Below are positions 32,192 through 45,399 of a stretch of DNA of 64,000 nt, one piece after another. Every line of letters starts with the position of its first letter. The first letter of the stretch is position 1. The position numbers and the translations under genes are program-made. The notes beneath the pieces are model-generated. The model saw only the letters and a list, made by a program, of their open reading frames with translations. It made no database searches and was not told where the DNA came from. Source of the DNA: Cristatella mucedo (taxonomy: Eukaryota > Bryozoa > Phylactolaemata > Cristatellidae); NCBI GenBank assembly GCA_009760855.2, contig WPIO01000108.1:110001-174000 (forward strand), read 5' to 3'.

Positions 32192-34785
32192 ATGAGCAAG
32201 CGGCCGCCATCGGTCCATTCGAAGCCACGTCATCTGCTGCCAGAGTACTTCCGGGTGAGTCGCCGCCTATTAGCTAACAGAAGCGGCGTTTTTTTTAGTC
32301 ACTTTCAATCTATCGAAGGCCTTGCTTGCTGGTTTGATCCAGCGGTTAAGGTGCTCTCGCCCCGAACAAGGTCTGGCTGAGGTCGTGGGCTTGAGCGCCG
32401 AGGCATACGCGATGAATGCACGCCTAAATAGAGATTGAGTTCTCTTGGGGCGCTATACAAATGAATAATATATATATATATATCTATATATATACATGTA
32501 ACTGAATAAATATAGATTTATTAGACGAATGAGTATAGCTTTTAATTTTTTCATTCCTCTTTTATTTGAATGTATAAATAAATGAATAAATATAGCTTTA
32601 TTAGATGAATGAATATAGCTTTTAATTTTTTCATTCCTCTTTTATTTGAATATATAAGTAAATAAATAAATATAGCTTTCTGCATGGGACGAAGAAGCTT
32701 GGCCCACACTTTGAAGCTTGGCGCTCGTAATGGAGCCGCTCGTCATGGACCCAGGATTTCATTTCTTTTTCGATTTGCAGTCTATTGTTTTGCATGCAGA
32801 TTTTTGATACACTATTCTCGCCATCACAGACCGTGTGCACAAAAATAGTGTCCAAGGTAAATACACTAATAGAAACGACGCGCATCGGAGGTTAGTTGGA
32901 AATAGCCAACGTAGTAATGGTATTGCAGTGACTGCTCTCGCTAACTAAACGTCCACACGTACTGATTGTCTCTGCGGTCCCTGCGGTACAGCGAAAAGCT
33001 CGCTTCGTATTCTGAACCGACTGAACTCGCTCGGGGTGACTTGTCTCCTTGGCAACGAACAGTGGCATCGAGTCCCGGTGACGGCACCACGAACTAACGG
33101 GACGCGCTCGTGAGAGCTTGTCTCGGCAGGGATTCAAATAGCTCATCGGACATTCTGAGTCGATCGTACACAGCGTAGAATATGTCTTCAAGTCTATAAG
33201 ATTGATACAAAATTAAAGTTAATTATGATTTACTATTATTTTTATTATTTATACTATAGTCAGTATATTATACTTTTCTATTTTTTATTAAATTATAATT
33301 ATCAATTAGTTATAAATTAAAATAAATCAATGTAAAAATCTAGACATTTATCAGCATCTGTAGAAGGTTGCCGATTCCAGTCAACGGCATGCGTTGGGAT
33401 ATTGATTGCATGCAATCATAGCATTGCATTACATAATCTATGTACATTGTTATGTAAATGTAAATTATGCAGTGCGCTCGTAGCATCTACGCATCGCATA
33501 GTTTGCAAGGCATTCAACCTCGTGTGCGAGCGGCCAGCTCAGCGGCAATGCTGGCCGGCACTTGGCAGCGCTAGTCTTTACCAGCGGCTGCTCGATAAAA
33601 GCGCTATCCGTATTATTATTATTATCATTATAATCGTCATCATTATTTCTAGCATTATCGTCATTCAGCTTTGTATGCTAAGCCAGAACTTTGACCGGGC
33701 GTGTTTGGGGGCTCGGGTGTTACTCGTCCAGCCACTGACGTCGAGAGGTCGACGACAATTTACCGTCGGGCGACGATTACCGTCGGCGGCAGCTCGTGTC
33801 GGCAGCTTGATCGGGAGACTCCGCTGCTGACGACGACACATCCGGTTACGGAGGACGAGCGTCGGCAGGTGCACGTATCCAGACCCATGTTTATTTGCCG
33901 ACAGCAGCGGCAGCCGCCAACGTCCAGCCACCCTGCACGCGGGACCGCTTCGAGAAATACTCCAGAGCTGCCGACAACGTCGGCGAGTGCGTCGTCGTCG
34001 CCGTCGTCGGGCGCATCGAAAGCCCCCTCAATGACGACTCAGACGGCGAGAGCCGCCCCCTTTTGGGGCACAGCGGCATTCGGTCTCCGTGCTGCCTCGC
34101 CAGCTACAGCTCCGGCGGCGACGAATGTCACGACGAAGGTCGCCGAGACACGACCGAACGATCTAGAATGCGATCTCGATGCCGAAACCTTTAGCGGCAT
34201 AAGTATAGCCAGCGTCCAGCCGTTAGTCTCAGCAAGTCCCGTATATAGGTCTCTGCGAGCTGCGGACCGAGCGGAAATGAGCACGGAGGAGCCATCCGCT
34301 GCTGCGACGCCATTTTCGCTGGCTGCTGCTGCTCCTGTAGCGGCGTATGCGTCTGCAATTGGTCGCATTCAACAACAATCTTTTTCGCCCACCCTGTCAG
34401 CCATGTCGTCAAGAGCTTCATTTTCTGGGCGTGTCTGTAGCGTGTCGCCCGCTTCCAGTGCATCGCTCCCGGTTACCGATCGTGTGCAATCTGACGTTCT
34501 TCGAATCCGACCTACATTAGGTAAGTTTTTGTCACTTCACGTCACCCCGCGAGACAAGGACGCTCTGCGACTTTGATGAGACGGTATTCACAAGCCGCTG
34601 TAGGCAGAGTAGGAATTAATAGAGTTAATTCTGAGTAGTTAGCTCGACAAGATTGGCAAATAACCTGACTGGCAGACCAATGCCATAACTATAACCAAGA
34701 CTCGCTCATACCCAAAGGTTTTAGTCGGACTAGTAATGTCTGTGCCGTCCATTCTTAGGAACATAGCGCAAATGTATCCCTTCCA

Positions 34786-34849
<64 letters not shown>

Positions 34850-37166
34850 GTCAAAGACGCGAGGCAGAATTTCCTTCTAAGCTGGACATGAGCTCAGCGA
34901 AACACACACACACACACATATTAGATTAACAATAACTTTTATCGACTTAATAAAATTTCCTCTTTGGCTTACGGGTCGCTTCATTGGCTAGGAACAGCGT
35001 ACCTATCCTTGACCTTGCACCAACGTACCTTTCCTTGACCTCCTTGCTCATCCAAAACGCACTCTCTCGGCTCGCAGCGTCTTGCGGTTCCTTCCACTAA
35101 ATAGAAATCTTTCGTTGATCGGGCAATCAGTTCGAATCGTGGATGGCACGGCACAATTTTTAATCATTCCGGTTTTAATAGGTTTGTATATAAAAACCCG
35201 AACGCCAGGATCCTGCCCAAGAACGGTTTTATTCGGTTCTATTAAAGTTCAGTAGGAATTTTGCACATAGCCCATTTTAGCGGCGTCGGGCGTTCGGACC
35301 GGACTCAGCCGCCATGACGATTGCTCGCGAGTCACGCTATAGCCCTCGGGGCCGATGGCGAACGGCAGCTCACCCGGAAGCTCTGGGCGGAAGTAGGCGC
35401 AGCTCTGGGCGGAAGTAACCCGGAAGCTCTGGGCGGAAGTGGGCGCAGCCATTCCCCGTTTTCCTTTCAACGTCCAGCGTCAGCAGCAGCCACGCCCTGA
35501 ACGTCGAGAACAGCGCGTCCGTAAGTCCCGCCATGCGAGGAAGCGCTCTGCGGCGTTGGCCGACTAATTTGTGGTGCTGAAAGAAAGATTTAGGTTTCAG
35601 TCGGCAGGAAAACCGGGTTTTATTTCACTAAAACCAATAACCCGATTTTTCGGGCACAGAAAACCAATTTTTTTGAGTTTTTTGTGCGCAGAGTCCTTGG
35701 TTCGAATGCACCGTGTGGATTCGAAGTGCACCGAAGTGCCTGTTTTTTTGCTTTTGGCACATGCCGTACTCCCGCCTTGGCTCTTTAAGACTCTGTCTGG
35801 CAAAGGCTCATGAGACACTGCGGTTGAATTTTTCTTTCGGTTTTCATTTGCTTTTGAGCTAAACTGTGCATGGTTCCGCGTGCGGTACTCGCCAGGAAAT
35901 GTACTCACCGGTGGCTCTGAGTGCCTTCGTGCACGCTTTGAGTGCTTGTCTAAGCTTGACACAATAAACTAAAATAAAGTAAATTTAAATAAATAAAGTA
36001 AATTTCACTAATATTGGTTATTGCTTCGCTTGCAGGGAGCAGGAAATCGCCTGACGTAGACGTTTAGTTCTCTTAGGTTTCTATCTAGACGACCTATTAC
36101 TTTTATGGTTATTGCGTAATAGCAATAATACTATTATTATACTTATTATATATTATAAATAATACAAATAATACTATATAATTAATGTAATAACAATACA
36201 CAATTATGCTATTTATATGCTTATTACGTAATCAATCAGCTCGCATTAGATGATCAGTCAGCACAAGCAACAGTCAAGCAACCGTCGCGTAGCATCTTTG
36301 CCTATGCTTACGCTTCTCTGTTATATGACTGCTTTGTCAGCTTACCAATGCTGGAGCCCGCGTTTCTCGCGTTTTTTCAGAGGGCTTCCTTCGAGCCGGT
36401 GGTTCAAACGACACCCAAAAGCACAAGACTAATCAAGTTGCTCTTCAACTGCAATCGCAGCGACCGCCGAAGGTGAGTTACGAGTGACTTCGTTCGACAT
36501 CTGACGTTGTCAGCGACGTCCTACGATATTCTGCACTATGAAACTGACGTCATCTTATGAGACGGGCCCGTTTTCTCTCTGCAGTCAGTTAGTTTTGCAA
36601 GTCAGATCCGGATGTCTCACCGCAAGCTTAAATTCGAAATTCAGGGCACGCCTACGAGGAGGACAGAGGAAAGTCTCACAAACGCCTTCGAATGAGTTTT
36701 CTTAAAAGCCCTAACGCTAGATCTTGACAGAGATCGGCCCAATCGGCCCTGGCACGCCGCTTTCCGTGGTTCCAATGGCGGTACTTTCCGTGGTTACAAT
36801 GGCGGTACTTTCCGTGGTTACAATGGCGGTACTTTCCGTGGTTACAATGGCGGTACTTTCCGTGGTTACAATGGCGGTTGGTAGGTTGGTTGTTTTCTCC
36901 TTCCGGGATTATTTCCGTTTCATTTTGCCACTCGCGTTTAAATCGCCAGCAGTCTGTGGCTGCCGGCGCAATAGCACTCGCCTCTGGTGCCTAATGAAGC
37001 GAGTCGTGTTCGCGAGTCCTCTGCTAAAGCAGATACGGGCGTCAGCCGGAGATCCGTAGTGCTGAGGACTGAAGGAGATTGCAGCGCGAAAGAATCTGCT
37101 TCGTCGTCCGCTGAATTTGAAACCGCGAATCTTCGAAGAGATGCGAGGCGAGCGTCGGTGACATGA
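32192..37166 (+). CDS. Unrecognised protein, candidate four-exon gene
   Basis: I do not recognise the product. Candidate coding exons are 32192-32254 (MSKRPPSVHSKPRHLLPEYF..), 33905-34520, 36381-36472 and 36975-37166. The phases agree (0, 1, 0), the donors are GTGAGT, GTAAGT and GTGAGT, and an acceptor TTTTTTCAG precedes exon 3. The sum is 963 nt, or 320 residues. The product is Ser/Ala/Thr-rich and disordered-looking; blocks include DVLRIRPTL at the end of exon 2, RAGGSNDTQKHKTNQ in exon 3 and a basic/acidic tail ending LRRDARRASVT. Within exon 2 (about 33815-34194) a second plus frame is equally open with good codon use (NVGECVVVAVVGRIESPL), so the start of exon 2 is uncertain. Exon 1 also has an alternative frame from an ATG at 32062. 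A CpG-rich block at 31860-32250 could be the promoter. Confidence 0.4.
32322..32468 (+). mobile_element. tRNA-derived SINE, full-looking
   Basis: Plus strand: GATCCAGCGGTTAAGGTGCTC (box A region), GGTCGTGGGCTTGAGCGCC (diverged box B), then the LINE-type tail AATAGAGATTGAGTTCTCTT-GGGGCGCTATACAAATGAATAA. It lies in intron 1 of the candidate gene. Confidence 0.8.
32503..32675. repeat. ~84-bp tandem duplication
   Basis: Two adjacent copies of a unit with AATAAATATAG-TTTATTAGA, GCTTTTAATTTTTTCATTCC and TCTTTTATTTGAAT, plus the start of a third. Confidence 0.9.
32690..33370. other. Intronic sequence, chance-open minus frames
   Basis: Two minus-strand frames of about 85-100 codons (32885-32631, 33191-32892) lie here with no recognisable domain. 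AT-rich sequence follows at 33200-33340. Confidence 0.35.
34786..34842. repeat. (TA)n microsatellite
   Basis: About 27 TA units in intron 2 of the candidate gene. The rest of that intron (34.8-36.4 kb) contains a short repeated GCTCTGGGCGGAAGT motif at 35380-35447 and AT-rich sequence, with no exon I can support. Confidence 0.95.
36764..36878. repeat. 24-bp minisatellite, about 5 units
   Basis: Unit GTGGTTACAATGGCGG + TACTTTCC repeated almost perfectly, in intron 3 of the candidate gene. Confidence 0.95.
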
Positions 37167-37429
37167 CGAGTCACGTGCTTCCGCCGAAAATGCAACGCTT
37201 TTTGTTAGTCAGTGTTAAACAAGCAAAATACTTGACATTTTTCGACCGAAGACGCGAACTCTACGCTCGGTGACTAGATATCATAGATGTATGCTTAATC
37301 TTGTGTATAGATATTTGTCTTGAGTACTTATCATATAATGTATATCATATAATTGATATAATTGATATCATATAATCATATAATTGATCTGCTGCTGTCA
37401 TGCATAACTAACATCATTAATATTTCATT

Positions 37430-39003
37430 AGCCTCACGTCATGTCCCAGCACCTTTCAAAAAAAGCTGTAGTCAGGCCATTTCTCAAGAAAGCGACACTA
37501 GACCAAGAGAACTTTAGCAACTACCGCCCTGTCTCCCTTCTACCATCCCTATCAAGGACACTCGAACGGGTCGTGGCGGACCAGTTGAACTCATATATCG
37601 AAATTTTAAACCTTGCTAGTAAGTTCCAGTCTGGCTTTAGAGCTAATCACTCCACAGAGTCAGCATTGCTTAGGGTATACAACGACCTACTTAGGAATGC
37701 AAACATGGGTAGAGTGTCTCTGCTTGTTTTGCTCGATCTTTTGGCAGCTTTTGATACCATCGACCTAAAGTTCTCCTAGAGCGCCTCTCATCTCGCCTGG
37801 GCATCACTGGCACTGCTCTGCAATGGTTCAGGTCCCATCTCAGTGGGAGATTCCAGAGTATTGACGTGAATGGACAGAAATCACCCGAGGTACCTCTGAA
37901 ATATGGGATACCTCAGGGCTCTGTGCTCGGTCCGGATCTTTTCACGTTTTACACTCTCCCTCTTGCCGATATGACTGCCAAGCTCAATCTAGGCTTTCAC
38001 TTCTATGCTGATGACAGTTGTACCTTTGGGTTGATCCCTCAAAGCCTTCGAGCACCTCGAATTCTCTCAACTCCTTTGCTGCATGTGTTGATGACATCTG
38101 CATTTGGATGGCAGCAAATTTTCTTAAATTAAATGATGATAAAAATAACTTACTAGTCAAAGGCAAATCTAGTGTGATTCAGAAAGTGGAAAGGCTAACG
38201 CTCAAAATTGAATCTGCCAGCATATCTCGTGTTGAATCTGCATGAAATCTAGGTGCCATGTTCCAAAGTGACCTTTCGCTAGACGACCACATCAGCTCCA
38301 CAATCAAGTCTGCCTACTTTCAGCTACATAACATTGCTAAAATTTGGGCTTGTTTTGATAAGGATACCACATCTACGTTGGTCCATGCATTTGTGACATC
38401 TCGTCATGACTTCTGTAACTCACTGCTTGCTGGCCTACCAGCACGCGCAATCAGTCGCTTACAGCTGATGCAAAACTCTGCAGCTAGGTTTGCCTGCCGT
38501 GAGTGTCACAGTTGCCACATCACACAACTTCTCGCCGACCTGCACTTACTAACAGTCAAGCAACGGATCGACTTCAAGGTCTTGTCGCTCACATTTAGGT
38601 CACTTCAATCTTTGGCTCCAGCCTATCTCTCAGATCTATTCCCCGACCAGGCTATCGTCGTACCACCCGCTTTTCGGAATCCAACAGTCTACCAATACCT
38701 CGTACAAACCTCAAATCCTTTGGAGACCGTGCATTTAGTTGTATGCTCCCAAAGCCTGGAACTCACTCCCGACCTGCGTCAGAACATCCCCTGACTTGAC
38801 CACATTTAAAAACAACATACAAATACACCTATTTAGGAGAGCATTTAGTGGGTCCCTGTGATTCGTCCTTCGTATGTTTATGCGTGCTGACACTGTGCAT
38901 GCTGCCACTAACCACATTTGCATGCTGACCCTGTGCATGTCACCATTAACCATGTTACTCTTGTTGTTTATCAAGCACGATACCAATCACCATTCGACCG
39001 TGT
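37430..39003 (+). mobile_element. L2-like LINE, largest copy, with most of the RT domain
   Basis: The plus strand carries RT motifs in order: VVRPFLKKATLDQENFSNYR, PVSLLPSLSRTLERVV, FQSGFRANHSTESALL, LLVLLDLLAAFDTID, QWFRSHLSGR, YGIPQGSVLGP, the catalytic HFYADDS, NFLKLNDDKNNLLV, SRHDFCNSLLAGLPARAI and YLSDLFPDQ. A frameshift after AAFDTID, one after the YADD box and an in-frame stop near 38243 show it is dead. The 3' UTR is present, but the tail is cut at about 39003. The endonuclease and 5' end are missing. Confidence 0.93.
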
Positions 39004-39159
39004 TTCCAAACCGAGTATGCAAACAAATATTTATTATTGTTATATACATTAGATAAAATATTTACATAATATATGCGCATATTTTTAAATACTTATTTGG
39101 CAAGCATTCATGTATTTATTTGTATCATGCTTGCCTTGATTCGCGGCCGCTTGAGACCA

Positions 39160-39629
39160 GCCCAGTTCCCCCAGTTTGCCTCGACATCCGGCCAGCCGCC
39201 GCGCCCCTCACCCCCCCCCCGGCAACCGCCGCCGGGCGCCGACGAACGAGTACAGTGTGCCCGCGCCGAGCAGACGCCGCTGGTCTGGTCGCTGGCCCAG
39301 TTCGCCACAGGCAAAGAGTGTGCCGGCCCTTCGCCGCTTGCGCATGCGCGCCGCCGACGTACAATTGCGTCCGTCCGGAATTTCTTGAGCGCATGCGTGA
39401 CCCGGGATTCTCTCGCCTGCAGACTCTGCTGCTGCCCTCGACTTCAGCGGAGCCAGAAGAGACGGATCCCCGGCTGTTGCACCCGCACGGCGGCGGACGC
39501 TCGCTACTCCAGACGATGCACGAGCAAGTGGCGTCGCCTCCGTCGGTGCCGCCCGGCGACGAAGCAGGCGGACTTCGTCCTGTCGAAGCCATCTGCTTGC
39601 CGTCGATGACGCTGACTCCGGACCCCTGA
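39160..39629 (+). CDS. Hypothetical GC-rich terminal exon
   Basis: One plus frame reads PPTYNCVRPEFLERMRDPGF, LLHPHGGGRSLLQTM and VEAICLPSMTLTPDP to a stop at 39627-39629, with good GC3 codon use. In the first half another plus frame (ARAEQTPLVWSLAQFATGKE) looks at least as good, so a frame switch, an intron or chance could each explain it. I recognise no domain. Repeated GACTCC/GACCCCTG motifs follow the stop (39610-39790). Confidence 0.25.
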
Positions 39630-40281
39630 CTCCCCGACTCCTGACCCCTGACTCCGCACAGCGACGGAACGGCGGCTGACGGCCCTGCAGCAGACGTGTG
39701 CCTCCGAACGACGGTCGCCCAAGCTTCTCCAGGTTCCCGGCTCCGGACCCGCGACTCAGCACCCCTGACTCCTCCTGACTCCGGTCGAACAGCGACGGAG
39801 CAATGCTGACGGCCCTACTGCTGCCACTGACGTTGGTGCCCCGAAGGTGGCCGGATGTTGGCTGCTAAACTCCGGTGGCCGGATGTTGCCGATGATGCTG
39901 CCCCCCCCCCCGCTTATGCCCGCGAGCTTGTTTTCGTGGACCGGTGAATGAGCTAAGACATCGCTTTTTTCGCTCATCTGAGTGACAAAGGGAGCGGTTT
40001 CAATTGGATACTCCGCTAGGTGAACCAGTCGACGTGCGCCTGTCGACCGAGCCGAAGGATTTGTTCGCTTCTGGCGGGTACGATTGATTGGATGATTAAT
40101 ACCCGGATATAGATTAATACCTGGATATCTGGATTTCGGCAACAGCTGCTCTATGGTGTACCAATTGTTCTAGACCTCGTTTTAGTAGTCGTCCGAGTAA
40201 GGTGTGTTCGCGGCGGCTCGCTTTTGGCCGCCCTTCAAGTAAACCACGAAATTCTAATGCCTCGTAAATATAAATAAACAA

Positions 40282-40408
40282 AATTCATTTGTATAGCGCC
40301 CTAAGAGAACTATTCAGGCGCTTCACGTATGCCTCAGGGCTCGAGCCCACGATCTCGGCCAGACCTTGGTCGGAGCGAGCACCTCCACCGCTGGGCCAAA
40401 TACAATAA
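40282..40408 (-). mobile_element. tRNA-derived SINE
   Basis: The complement reads TTTGGCCCAGCGGTGGAGGT (box A region), ATCGTGGGCTCGAGCCC (box B region), then a tail with GGCGCTATACAAATG shared with the LINE. Confidence 0.78.
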
Positions 40409-41380
<972 letters not shown>

Positions 41381-41739
41381 GCTACGCCGTCGACGATGGA
41401 CCGGATGAGCTACTGCGTTTTGCACCGACTGATACGCTTAAGGATATGTATGGATGTTTCTTTTTCTGTAACTCCACAAAACCACAGAGACTAACCATCT
41501 ATAATCCTGCTCAGGTCAACACCATGGCCGAACTTTACTTTCGCCTCAGTCTCTCATTTGGACACTCAGCTCTATGCATCCTCAGCTTTTCGCTGCATCC
41601 GCTGAGACTCTCGTATTTATTTTTAACGATGAGATACGAGCGCAGATTTCTATCGACTTCTTGTAGCTTGAAAATGATAACGCAGATGTAACAGTGAGCA
41701 GGTTTTACGCATGAAAGTTTTCCACTGGGCACGCACAGC

Positions 41740-42620
41740 CTTCTCGGCTTTCGGCGCCCATACGGTAGCCAACAGACCTCATCTCACGCCACAATGACTA
41801 AGTCAGAAGCATAGCCGAGTTAGGAGGGTGGTAAAGAAAGTAGTAGCATGGAAGTAGCAACCCAGGATGGCTGCATAGGATGTGCAAATGTCGGCAGAAT
41901 AAGTCTGGATGTCGTTGCATAAGAATTGTGGGAGCGAGTTCAACAGTCTAGGACATGCAGAGCAAAAGCTTCTGTCGCCAACAGTATTTGAGCGAGGAAT
42001 GAGAGTATTTAAGCCGAGGGACAGCTAATTTTTTGTTCATGAGGATCTTAAGGCACGAGGAGGCTGAAGCTGATGCTGCAGGTGCTGCAGTTAAGCTAGC
42101 TGTAACGGAGCCAAGCCTTGGCAGGCTTTGCGTCAGAGCAAGAACTTCACACTGCATCCATTGATCAACCGGAAGCCATCAAAGCACTTTCAGCAAAGGA
42201 GAAACATGGCTGAAACTCTGGAATTATTTGACTAGCCTTTCAACCGCGGTCATCACCAGCTGCAGCGGCTTGACGGCTTTTTCTTAGTAGCCCAGCCAAA
42301 ACGGAACTACAGAAGTCAGGCAGCCAGCTGAATCTTTCTTGCAAGCCACCATGGTAGACGACCCCCAATCTCACACAGGGATCAAACGTGATGGCTAGCT
42401 GCTGAGGCAGTTTTATAAATGAAAATTGCAAAATTAAAGCTGCCATCGCAAGAGGACACCTAAACTCCTAGCCCGTGGTGAAGGAGAACAAGAAGCATCG
42501 CCAATTAGAAGTGTCTTAAAGTGTCATTTTTTACCCACACTCTTGGCCGCTGCAGTAGAATCCGTCGGATTGAACGACAAACGCAGCTGGGTATCATCAG
42601 CATAGAAGTACTAGCCAATC
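41740..42620 (-). mobile_element. Second, older CR1/L2-type LINE relic
   Basis: The complement contains an RT catalytic box (YFYADDTQLRLSF, from about 42612) and, toward its 3' end near 41990-41920, a diverged late-ORF block (VPRLKYSHSS, then GDRSFCSACPRLLNSLPQF). It differs strongly from the main family in this window, and many frameshifts are present. The interior is decayed. Confidence 0.65.
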
Positions 42621-43000
42621 CCAGAGGGCCCGAATAACTTTTCTCAAGGGCTAGGTATACATGAAGGACCACAAATGGTCGAGACAAAAATGACAAAATG
42701 ACAGAACAACAAAGGACCGAGACCAAAATTGACAATGGAGAACAACAATGGACTCTTTTTAGAGCTGCTGGATGAGACTTGACCAAAGCACGACACGGAT
42801 CGAACTCGATCAGACTATTACTATTTGAACCGCGCCAGCGCCTTGTCTGTCAGACCGATCAAGGCTCTCAATCGTAAGTAAGTAGGATATCGGGCTCAGT
42901 AAGTGCCTAACGCAGCTGATTGATCAAGCAGGGTCAGGGAAGTAACAGCGCCATCACAATTGCTACTTAGGATGCTGATGGTCACATGAAGGAGAGCAGT

Positions 43001-43211
43001 TCAGTCGAGTGGTATCGCTCGAATCCCGATTGAAGTTTTACTGAAAAATTTGTTCTTTTCAATCTGTTCTAAAAGCTCAGAAAAAATCTCAGCGTGACGC
43101 GCGACGCCGGAAGCGCGCGCCTCCTCGTGCATCTGCTGCTCGCAGATACGTTGTCGCCACCATCGGCGGCGGCCCTCCAATCTCGGTCGCGGGTCGACTG
43201 AGTACGTGCAC
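43001..43211 (-). CDS. Hypothetical minus-strand terminal exon
   Basis: After a possible acceptor (GCGCTCAG in complement, next to the (CA)n tract) a frame reads LEGRRRWWRQRICEQQ, HEEARASGVARHAEIFSEL and KNKFFSKTSIGIRAIPLD, with a stop at 43001-43003. It is non-repetitive with gene-like codon use. I recognise no family and find no upstream exon, so chance remains likely. Confidence 0.28.
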
Positions 43212-43231
43212 CTGAGCGCATGTTGTATACT

Positions 43232-43333
<102 letters not shown>

Positions 43334-43688
43334 TATATATGTGTATATAGATATAGATATATATATACTTGACATACTGTATACTTGTATGTATACTTGA
43401 CATACTGTGCGTGCACCTGAGATGCGATGCATGCTCCAATGCTGCGCCGGCTGCGCCTCGCAGAGGCACAGCCTCTCGCTCTACCCGGGCAGAGGCCGAT
43501 TTCGGCGGCCGACAACGGCGGCGGCTGCATTACGCAATGGCAGCTGCGAAGTGGATAGGGCAATGCGCGGGGCGCGAGTGCGTGGCGATGCAGCCACCGT
43601 ATGTACGGTTATCGGATATGGCCGTAACGCGTCAGAAGGCGTCAGAAGGCGTCAGAGTGGCTGGCGAGCTCGCAGCGTGCTCGCCAGC

Positions 43689-43800
43689 CACTCTGCGGCT
43701 CTTCGACTTGCGACTCGTGCACTCTGCGGCTCTTCGACTTGCGACTCGTGCACTCTGCGGCTCTTCGACTTGCGACTCGTGCACTCTGCGGCCACTCGTG
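43689..43800. repeat. 31-bp tandem repeat, three and a half units
   Basis: CACTCTGCGGCTCTTCGACT + TGCGACTCGTG repeated three times perfectly, then a partial unit. An 18-bp inverted motif (GTCAGAGTGGCTGGCGAGC with GCTCGCCAGCCACTCTGC) lies just before it at 43650-43695. Confidence 0.95.
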
Positions 43801-44109
43801 CACTTCGATCCGCCTCTCGATTCTCGATTCCCGCTGACGCCTGACAAGCTCGCGACGGCGGCTCGACGGAGTGCCATCGGAGTTCGCTAACGGAAGCGTC
43901 GTCGTGCCTCGGGCACGATCGGGCAGGCCTCGGGCTCCGATGATCACTGCTTCATCTGTCGCTCGGCGTCTCCGCCCACGAAGGCGCAGTCATTTTATTA
44001 AGCTCGATAGATACGAACATTCCAGCTGGCTGCGTGGGTTCGTGCTAGCTGCGTGCGAGACAATGCTATTTTCGTTAGGTGAAGTATCCTTGGGATATAG
44101 ATATTTATT

Positions 44110-44657
44110 CTATATACACATATGTGATATATATATATATATATATATATAGTTTATATATATGTATGACATTATATATATATATATACACATATATATA
44201 TATATATATATATATATTGTAGAGGTAGGGTTATGTACATATGTGATATATATATATATATATATAGACATGATATATATATGTGATATATACATATGTG
44301 ATATATAAATATGTGATATATAAATATGTGATATATATAAATTCTAATTAAAGCGAGAAAGTCCTTCCGACGCTCGGCAAGCTGCCGCAGCCTTGTCATC
44401 CGTGACCACGTGAGCTCACTGACTGTGGACTCGCTTCGCTGAGTCATAGTGGAAGTAGTCATAGTATGGGCGCGGAAGACAACGCTGCGCCATCTTGCCA
44501 TTCGACGGAAGGATGCCATCTGGCCTCGTGACGGACGGACTTTTTCGCTTTAGCTAAGAGATACTATGATTACTACTACTATAACTCGGCGAAACGTGTC
44601 TGCAGGCAGTGAGCTCTTGTATATATGTACATATATATATATATACATACACACATA

Positions 44658-44732
<75 letters not shown>

Positions 44733-44735
44733 GTA
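44110..44735. repeat. (TA)n-rich microsatellite cluster with short non-repeat island
   Basis: (TA)n with TATGTGATATAT variants at 44110-44345 and again at 44618-44735. The island between (44346-44610) carries a minus-strand frame (MASFRRMARWRSVVFRAHTM, from 44519) with no recognisable domain. Confidence 0.9.
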
Positions 44736-44784
44736 TTTACATTATGTAAAATATAGATAGGATTCAGTAGGCGTTCATTGGCTA

Positions 44785-45395
44785 TGCATGGATGGCAGCA
44801 AATTTTCTTAAATTGAATGATGATAAAACCAACTTACTAGTTATGGGCAAACCAAGTGTGATTCAGAAATTGGAAGGGTTAACGCTCAAAATCGGCTCTA
44901 CCAGCATATCTCCTGTTGAATCTGCACGAAATCTAGGTGCCATGATCCAAAGTGACCTTTCTTTAGAAGGCAACATCAGCTCCACAATCAAGACTGCCTA
45001 CTTTCAGCTACATAACGTTGCTAAAGTTCGGGCTTGTTTAGATAAGGATACCACATCTAAGTTGGTCCATGCATTTGTGACATCTCGTCTTGACTTCTGT
45101 AACTCACTGCTTGCTGGCCTACCGGCACGTGCAATCAGTCGCTTGCAGCTGGTGAAAAACTCTGCAGCTAGGCTTGTCTGCCGTGAGCGTCTCAGTTGCC
45201 ACACCATACCACTCCTCGCCGACCTGCATGGGCTACCAGTCAACCAGCGGAGTGATCGACTTCAAGGTTTTGTCGCTCACTTGTAGGTCCCTTCATTCTT
45301 TGGCTCTAGCCTACCTATTAGATCTACTCCCCCACCACGCTAAGGATCGCACCACCCGGTTTTCGGAAACTAACTGTTTACCTATGCTTCATTAA
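44785..45395 (+). mobile_element. L2-like LINE fragment, late RT ORF
   Basis: Plus strand: MAANFLKLNDDKTNLLVMGK, SARNLGAMIQSDLSLEG, HAFVTSRLDFCNSLLAGLPA, then a small frameshift near 45245 and LLDLLPHHAKDRTTRF. It is truncated at both ends. This is the best-preserved copy of this segment. Confidence 0.9.
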
Positions 45396-45399
45396 AAAT

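Noticed and set aside
35597-35962. 121-codon minus frame without ATG start
   Set aside because: Starts at GTG, lies within a larger plus-strand intron candidate, and has no recognisable domain or splice context.
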